NCBI GenBank assembly: GCA_903895515.1
Contig: CAITUB010000090.1
Coordinates: 1 to 11,197, forward strand
Reading direction: 5' to 3'
DNA length: 11,197 nucleotides
From: an uncultured Acidimicrobium sp.
GTDB lineage: Bacteria; Actinomycetota; Acidimicrobiia; Acidimicrobiales; Ilumatobacteraceae
The position numbers and the translations under genes were made by a program. Below are positions 6,716-11,197 of the stretch, in pieces; position 1 is the first letter of the stretch, and each line of letters begins with the position of its first letter. The notes beneath the pieces were generated by a model. It searched no databases. It saw only the letters and a program-made list of their open reading frames with translations, and was not told the DNA's origin.

Positions 6716-7662
6716 GCACCACTGTCCTCCTGGTTGGAGGATTCGGAAATTTAGGTGGCCGAATTGCTGCGCATCTTGCAACCTTCGATGAATACGACAT
6801 CGTTCTTGCGTCACGCAAGTACCAAACGGCGCCGGATTGGGCAAAGAATGCTCAGACGATTGAACTTGATCTCACTGATCCATCATCGTTTTCAAACATT
6901 CCAAAATCCGTCAATTGCATCATCCAGCTTGCAGGTACAAACGATGTTGATTCAGCACAGAATCCAGATCTCGCTCACAGTGTCACCACCGAAGGCACTA
7001 CCGCGATCTTGAATCATGCGGTTCGTAATGGCATTGAACGATTTGTCTATTTTTCGACAGCACATGTTTATGGAGCTCCGCTGGTCGGAAATTTCACTGA
7101 AACCTCGCCTACGAATCCAGTCCACCCTTACGCCACAACGCATTTGGAAGCCGAGCTGGCAGTCGGTGCTGCTCACGAGCGTGGTGAGATTCTGGGTATT
7201 CGTGTTCGTTTGTCTAATGGATTTGGACGTCCCATGACTTACGAAGCTGCCGATTGGCGAACTTTAACGAGTGATCTCTGCAGACAAGCGGTGTTGGAAA
7301 AACGGATGGAGATGCGCACCGATGGGCTCCAGGAACGCAATTTCATCACTAAGACCGATATTGCGCGAGCCGTTCGTCATCTGATTGAGCTTCCACAAAC
7401 TCAGGTAGGTAACGGTCTGTTCAATTTGGGTGGATCACAATCGCAAACCTTGCTTGCAATGGCAAAGATGATTCAACAACAAGCACAGAAAAAGTTCGGT
7501 ATCGAAATTCCGTTGCACCGGCCAGAACCGACAGCTGCAGAAACTCAACACTTAAATTTCGACACAACAAAGCTAACGAACACTGGATTTTTGCTAACCG
7601 AGGATGCACTTGGTGAAGTAAACGAGTTTCTCGACATGATTGAATTGCATCAACAATCATGA
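6712..7662 (+). CDS. extended SDR, NAD-dependent epimerase/dehydratase family with YxxxH active site
   Basis: A 316-residue extended SDR beginning in an ATGA overlap with the cupin gene. The cofactor motif GGFGNLGG is at 9-16, Ser115-Thr116 and HVYG at 118-121 are typical of the sugar-nucleotide group, and RNFITKTDIARAV near 222-234 matches the segment found before the C-terminal substrate domain. The expected YxxxK is Tyr140-x-x-x-His144: the codon is CAT, not AAA or AAG, at 7141-7143. Otherwise the fold looks intact and the length normal. By position it is the candidate 4-ketoreductase or final epimerase of the CDP-sugar branch. I have a memory of related SDRs in rfbFG clusters with histidine here, which would make it a subfamily trait, but I cannot verify it. 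Confidence 0.9.
   Translation: MSTTVLLVGGFGNLGGRIAAHLATFDEYDIVLASRKYQTAPDWAKNAQTIELDLTDPSSFSNIPKSVNCIIQLAGTNDVDSAQNPDLAHSVTTEGTTAILNHAVRNGIERFVYFSTAHVYGAPLVGNFTETSPTNPVHPYATTHLEAELAVGAAHERGEILGIRVRLSNGFGRPMTYEAADWRTLTSDLCRQAVLEKRMEMRTDGLQERNFITKTDIARAVRHLIELPQTQVGNGLFNLGGSQSQTLLAMAKMIQQQAQKKFGIEIPLHRPEPTAAETQHLNFDTTKLTNTGFLLTEDALGEVNEFLDMIELHQQS
7659..7662 (+). other. ATGA stop-start overlap (translational coupling)
   Basis: The stop of the SDR gene, TGA 7660-7662, overlaps ATG 7659 of the glycosyltransferase. The upstream bases are A/T/C-rich with no Shine-Dalgarno sequence. Confidence 0.75.
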
Positions 7663-8561
7663 ATAATTCTCCGCTCGTTTCTATTGTCATACCGACGTAC
7701 AACCATGCACCAATGTTGCAGCGCGCATTAGCGACTGTGATCGAGCAGACGTATCAAAACTGGAATGCGATAGTGGTGAATAACCATTCAACCGATAACA
7801 CACTCGAAGTGGTGGCTTCATTTAATGATCCACGAATTCAATGCATCAACTTCCACAACAATGGAGTTATTGGTGCGTCGCGAAACGAAGGTATCGCACG
7901 TGCCACCGGTGAATACATAGCCTTTCTCGATTCAGACGACACCTGGTTTCCAACAAAGATCGAAAAATGTGTAGCTGTTCTTGATCACGGATCTGACCTT
8001 GTTTGCCATGCCGAATATTGGATTGATGAAAAAGGGAAATCACGGTTAGTTGTTTATGGTCCGCGTGAAGCTGCTACTCATCACAATTTGATTTACAAAG
8101 GAAATCGAATCAGTACTTCCGCAACGATGGTTCGCACAACATTGCTAAAAGAAGTAAAGGGTTTTGATGTATCACCTGAATTGATTTCGACTGAGGATTA
8201 CGACCTCTGGATCCGTTTAGCTGCAAAGTCCAATAAGTTTGCATTCATTGACGAACCACTAGGTGAATACCACCGCCACGACAACAATGTCAGCGCAAAC
8301 ATTGAGAAACACTTAGCGGCTGAGTTAGCACTGCTTGCCAAACACTTTTCTGTAAATGCACAGTTGGAAAATTCCCTTGCGCGGCGTCGTCGAAAAGCAT
8401 TGGCTTACTATGGTGCAGGACGATCACTACATAGAACGAACAAGCATTTTCTTGCGTTAAAGAAATACGCCCGGTCAATGATCATTTGGCCTATTTCACT
8501 ACGGTTATACGCAGCAGTCTTGCTTTCGCTGGTGGGAATTTTTACGCCAAAAAGCAAGTAG
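7659..8561 (+). CDS. family 2 glycosyltransferase
   Basis: A 300-residue GT2 (GT-A fold) enzyme that would transfer a sugar from a nucleotide donor to a lipid-linked acceptor at the inner face of the membrane. SIVIPTYNHA at 8-17 is the family N-terminus, GASRNEGIARATGEYIAFLDSDD at 72-94 ends in the metal-binding DxD-type motif, and TEDYDLWIR at 178-186 holds the catalytic ED pair. Near the C-terminus is a basic run (RRRRK) and a hydrophobic stretch around 281-296 that may anchor it to the membrane. It starts in an ATGA overlap with the SDR gene. The donor and the linkage made cannot be read from sequence. Confidence 0.94.
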   Translation: MNNSPLVSIVIPTYNHAPMLQRALATVIEQTYQNWNAIVVNNHSTDNTLEVVASFNDPRIQCINFHNNGVIGASRNEGIARATGEYIAFLDSDDTWFPTKIEKCVAVLDHGSDLVCHAEYWIDEKGKSRLVVYGPREAATHHNLIYKGNRISTSATMVRTTLLKEVKGFDVSPELISTEDYDLWIRLAAKSNKFAFIDEPLGEYHRHDNNVSANIEKHLAAELALLAKHFSVNAQLENSLARRRRKALAYYGAGRSLHRTNKHFLALKKYARSMIIWPISLRLYAAVLLSLVGIFTPKSK

Positions 8562-8565
8562 CGTT

Positions 8566-9549
8566 ATAGGTATCGAAACCGAACGCGATATTCGATATTT
8601 TGCCTATGCGCGACATGCTCTTGCCGAGGCATTACGGATCTGCAAATGCGGACCAGGCGACTTCGTTCTCGTTCCTGAATTCATTTGTCGAGACGTCCTC
8701 AGTTCGATTCACGCTGTTGGCTCCACCCCAGTCTTCTACCCAGTAGACCGCACGCTTTCTCCAACGAATTTGCTTAATGCCCAACGGTGCAAAGCCGTTC
8801 TTGCCGTTAACTACTTTGGCTTTGCTCAAGATTTAACACCCTTTCGTGAGTATTGCTTGCAATCGGGGGCCACCCTCATCGAAGACAACGCGCATGGCTT
8901 TCTCAGCAAAGACTCCGATGGAAACCTGCTTGGTACGCGAACTGGCCTTGGGATAACCAGCATTCGCAAAACCGTTCGTTTGATCAATGGTGCTGCACTT
9001 CATGTTTCTGGTAACGAGAATTTGAGCCTTGTAGGGAACCAACTCAATTTTCAGCAAAGTCGGTTGCCAAAGGGATTTGTGCTCCGCAAGCTTTCGGCGC
9101 AAATTCAGCGTTCGACAAGAGTTCCTGCGCTTTCATTTTTTCAACTTGCAATTCGTATAGCGCGACTCGTTACTACGGGATCACGTCTACCTCGATCCAC
9201 TCAGGAAAGTGAGACCGAACTTCCGTCGCCAGTAGCTCCCCATAGCTCGGTTCTTAAACTCATCCAATCGCTAGAGCCAAGTGCTGAAATTTTGCGACGT
9301 CAACAGCTCTTTAACAAAGTTCTCGGTCGAGTAAAAGATCTAGATATTGAACCGATTTTTCATCAGTTAGAAGCCGGTACGTCTCCATATGGTTTTGCTT
9401 TCATCAGTGGCCGTTCCTCTGTGCAACGAGTACAGAAAAAATTACGCGGACTTTCAGTTGAAGTAATCCATTGGCCAGACCTCCCTGACGCAGTGAGCGT
9501 TGCCGATGATCACTTTTACCGCAATGTTTGGGTGGTCAATTTTCTATGA
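8566..9549 (+). CDS. compact DegT/DnrJ/EryC1-family PLP aminotransferase, no canonical start codon
   Basis: About 327 residues if read from ATA 8566, somewhat shorter than typical DegT enzymes (370-400). These transfer an amino group to a keto sugar nucleotide using PLP. Clear family features: ARHALAEAL at 15-23, CGPGDFVLVPEFIC at 28-41, GSTPVFYPVD at 52-61, the PLP-contacting Asp107 and His110 in IEDNAH, and Lys135 in SIRKTV as the Schiff-base lysine. These motifs continue in frame well upstream of TTG 8770, the first canonical start, so the real start is further left. Between the in-frame stop at 8479-8481 and 8770 there is no ATG, GTG or TTG. ATA 8566, ATC 8572 and ATT 8590 are the candidates; the glycosyltransferase stop ends at 8561. 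A mutated start, a rare start codon or a read error are all possible. Confidence 0.82.
   Translation: MGIETERDIRYFAYARHALAEALRICKCGPGDFVLVPEFICRDVLSSIHAVGSTPVFYPVDRTLSPTNLLNAQRCKAVLAVNYFGFAQDLTPFREYCLQSGATLIEDNAHGFLSKDSDGNLLGTRTGLGITSIRKTVRLINGAALHVSGNENLSLVGNQLNFQQSRLPKGFVLRKLSAQIQRSTRVPALSFFQLAIRIARLVTTGSRLPRSTQESETELPSPVAPHSSVLKLIQSLEPSAEILRRQQLFNKVLGRVKDLDIEPIFHQLEAGTSPYGFAFISGRSSVQRVQKKLRGLSVEVIHWPDLPDAVSVADDHFYRNVWVVNFL
9546..9549 (+). other. ATGA stop-start overlap (translational coupling)
   Basis: TGA 9547-9549 of the aminotransferase overlaps ATG 9546 of the FemAB-like gene. A GGTGG about 9 bases upstream may help initiation. Confidence 0.75.
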
Positions 9550-10541
9550 GTGCGAACTGGAATATTTTCGAAGGAGATGATCGCGCCTGGGATGAATTGC
9601 TCAATGATCTTGGACAGATCTGCGTTTATCAGTCGTCAAACTGGGCGCGCCACAAATCTTCTGCGGGTTGGACTCATGTTCGAGTGATCAAGACGATCAA
9701 TAATTCGCAGCTTGCAATTCAGTTTCTGGTGCGTAGAGCGCCTTTCGGAATAGCGATGGCATGGGCCCCTGGCGGTTTTAGTGGAGACCTTCGGATTCTT
9801 GATACGAGCTTTTCATCGTCGCTCAAGACGCTTCTTTCAGCTCGGTTCCTCTACGTCCGCTTCGGAATGATGATCGACTTCTCAGAAGACAAGGCAGTGC
9901 TTCTCTCAGAATCTGGTTTTACGAAGAGCAAAAATCCAATAGGGGCGAAGCAAAGCATGGTGCTCAGCGTTCAAACAGATGAAGAAAAGATGCTGTCATC
10001 AGCCTCAAGTAATTGGAAGCGTAACTACAAACGATCGCTGCGCTCGGCGGTTGCGCCTTATGTCTGGAATGATGCAAGTCCAGACCAACTCGAGTCGGCC
10101 TACCGAATCATGGATGAATACAAAAAAGTTGATGGTGTAAAACTGCAGATGACAGCTGCAGATATTGAAAGCATTCAGAAAAGCTTTGGCGGCGACTTAA
10201 TACTCATCCGCATGGACGATGAGTCGGGAAAATTACTTTCTGCACGTGGTGCTCTGATCCAGAACTCCACTGCATGGGACTTTATTGCTGTAACCACTCC
10301 AGAGGGTCGGAAAACCTACTCTTCGCATCGCACACTCGTTTCGCTTGCCCAGGAATGCGCAAGACGAGGATGTACGGCATTTGAACTTGGCGGAATCGAT
10401 CCTGAAAACAACAAGGGTGTATTCGATTTCAAAAACGGCACCGGTGCTCAAATAACCACCTATTTGGGCGAATGGGAAGCTGCACATCCATCTTGGATTC
10501 GCCGGGTCGTTAGTAGAATTGTCTCAGCAAAGGCCCAATAA
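9546..10541 (+). CDS. FemAB/GNAT-like acyl or aminoacyl transferase
   Basis: A 331-residue protein starting at an ATGA overlap with the aminotransferase gene; an in-frame start six codons earlier (9528) is less likely. It shows the two-part GNAT-like layout of FemAB proteins: SNWKRNYKRSLR around 155-166 resembles the family's conserved basic helix, and the C-terminal FELGGIDPE (279-287) plus GVFDFKNGTG (291-300) is the characteristic ending. FemAB relatives attach amino acids from aminoacyl-tRNA to peptidoglycan precursors, and other members N-acylate sugars or polysaccharides. No signal peptide or membrane helix is visible. Next to an aminotransferase, acylation of the new amino group is the simplest guess. 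The acyl donor is not identifiable. Confidence 0.87.
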   Translation: MSANWNIFEGDDRAWDELLNDLGQICVYQSSNWARHKSSAGWTHVRVIKTINNSQLAIQFLVRRAPFGIAMAWAPGGFSGDLRILDTSFSSSLKTLLSARFLYVRFGMMIDFSEDKAVLLSESGFTKSKNPIGAKQSMVLSVQTDEEKMLSSASSNWKRNYKRSLRSAVAPYVWNDASPDQLESAYRIMDEYKKVDGVKLQMTAADIESIQKSFGGDLILIRMDDESGKLLSARGALIQNSTAWDFIAVTTPEGRKTYSSHRTLVSLAQECARRGCTAFELGGIDPENNKGVFDFKNGTGAQITTYLGEWEAAHPSWIRRVVSRIVSAKAQ

Positions 10542-10596
10542 CCAGCACCTCTCGTGAATGTGCTTGTTACTACACCGTGAGAGTGAACTGCAATCC

Positions 10597-11197
10597 ATGA
10601 GCGAACTCGCGTCCTATTCCATCCAGGCAGTTTTCTTTGCACTTGTTGCTGTAGTTGTCGTATCACGTTCGAAAAAAACAGACCTCTACCAATTTGCCCT
10701 TATTTCAATTTGGCTCATTGGAGTAATCGCAATTTATGCGCGTTATCGAGAAGGCCAGGTGCTCTTCTACTCCAACGATCAAGACTTTCATAAACTGATT
10801 ATCGACTACTACATCCCTGTAGAAGGAATTCACCTCAACGCATTCTTCGGCCTGCGATACATACTGACAATTCCTGTCTATCTCGTGGCAAAACTTGGCT
10901 TTGATGCCATGTTGTTACTGAAGTTCATCCAACTTGTATTTTTACTCTTGTTGTATCGACAAGCAAAAATTAATTTGGCTCGAGGAGCGATTAATCTCCG
11001 CTTTTGGCACATCACATGCATCGCCGGCCCAATTACCGTATTCATGTCTTTGCTTTCTCTTCGAGACCTCATACTTGCCTATTTGGCAGTTGCATTTGTA
11101 TTCAATGAATCAATACGTCTCAGAATCGCGGTACTTGCCTTAACACTTTGCCTTCGGCCGCACTTAGCTGTCGCACTTGCTTTCGGACTACTCGCTG
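10597..11197 (+). CDS. multi-pass membrane protein, possible polysaccharide polymerase (3' truncated)
   Basis: An open frame from ATG 10597 runs off the right edge after 200 complete codons. Hydrophobic segments are at about residues 9-22, 33-48, 84-98, 104-119, 139-153, 158-169 and 177-199, so this is an integral membrane protein with at least five or six helices in the part seen. Short polar loops carry FYSNDQDFH (57-65), SLRDL (154-158) and CLRPHL (185-190), a style seen in Wzy-type O-antigen polymerases and in some GT-C proteins, but no diagnostic motif settles it. ATG 10558 is an in-frame alternative start; neither has a strong Shine-Dalgarno sequence. A polymerase would fit the locus, which otherwise shows none in this window. 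The name is an inference. Confidence 0.75.
   Translation, partial: MSELASYSIQAVFFALVAVVVVSRSKKTDLYQFALISIWLIGVIAIYARYREGQVLFYSNDQDFHKLIIDYYIPVEGIHLNAFFGLRYILTIPVYLVAKLGFDAMLLLKFIQLVFLLLLYRQAKINLARGAINLRFWHITCIAGPITVFMSLLSLRDLILAYLAVAFVFNESIRLRIAVLALTLCLRPHLAVALAFGLLA

Noticed and set aside
8606..8760. Frame-2 ATG-initiated short frame around 8606
   Set aside because: It stops within about 45 codons and gives no family match, whereas frame 1 over the same bases reads as DegT sequence.
8770..9549. Taking TTG 8770 as the aminotransferase start
   Set aside because: About 68 upstream in-frame residues match the family N-terminus, so this would cut off conserved sequence.
10548..10586. Possible stem-loop CACCTCTC / GAGAGTG between the FemAB-like and membrane-protein genes
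   Set aside because: The stem has a bulge, the loop is over 20 bases and no T run follows, so it does not qualify as a terminator.
10934..11143. 69-residue open frame on the plus strand
   Set aside because: It is inside the membrane-protein gene in another frame and looks like a shadow.

Overview
The window is a piece of a bacterial surface-polysaccharide (O-antigen, capsule or similar cell-wall glycan) biosynthesis locus. All genes read on the + strand and are packed almost without gaps: four junctions are ATGA overlaps (1895, 6712, 7659, 9546), three more genes overlap by 8 to 16 bases, and the longest gap between genes is 55 bases (10542-10596). No RNA gene, mobile element, CRISPR array, long repeat or convincing promoter or terminator was seen, so this looks like the middle of one long transcript that enters from the left and leaves on the right. 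Base composition judged by eye is about 45-50% GC. GTG starts and mixed CGN arginine codons are common. A moderate-GC bacterium is certain; a freshwater-type actinobacterium is only a weak guess.

Left part (1-3694): the tail of an unidentified upstream gene, a FabG-like short-chain reductase, a sugar-phosphate cyclase of the 3-dehydroquinate synthase family with its catalytic residues intact, and a large protein resembling the TIGR04326 'surface carbohydrate biosynthesis' family with a GT-B-like C-terminal half. Middle part (3719-7662): a 6-phosphogluconolactonase-family protein, then a CDP-sugar pathway: glucose-1-phosphate cytidylyltransferase (RfbF), CDP-glucose 4,6-dehydratase (RfbG), a short RmlC/FdtA-like cupin, and an extended SDR whose YxxxK lysine is replaced by histidine. 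Right part (7659-11197): a GT2 glycosyltransferase, a compact DegT-family aminotransferase with no ordinary start codon, a FemAB-like acyl/aminoacyl transferase, and the first 200 residues of a multi-pass membrane protein that could be a polymerase.

How the genes may fit together (inference): RfbF and RfbG make CDP-4-keto-6-deoxyglucose. The cupin and the unusual SDR would turn it into a CDP-6-deoxyhexose, or a keto-isomerised form for the aminotransferase. The enzymes of the 3,6-dideoxyhexose branch (RfbH, RfbI) are not in the window. A second branch (SDR plus cyclase, perhaps the lactonase) may build a carbocyclic or otherwise modified sugar. The GT2 and TIGR04326-like proteins are candidate assembly enzymes, and the aminotransferase/FemAB pair suggests an amino group that is acylated. 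No defence or mobile system was found; the novelty here is the enzyme combination and several altered active sites.
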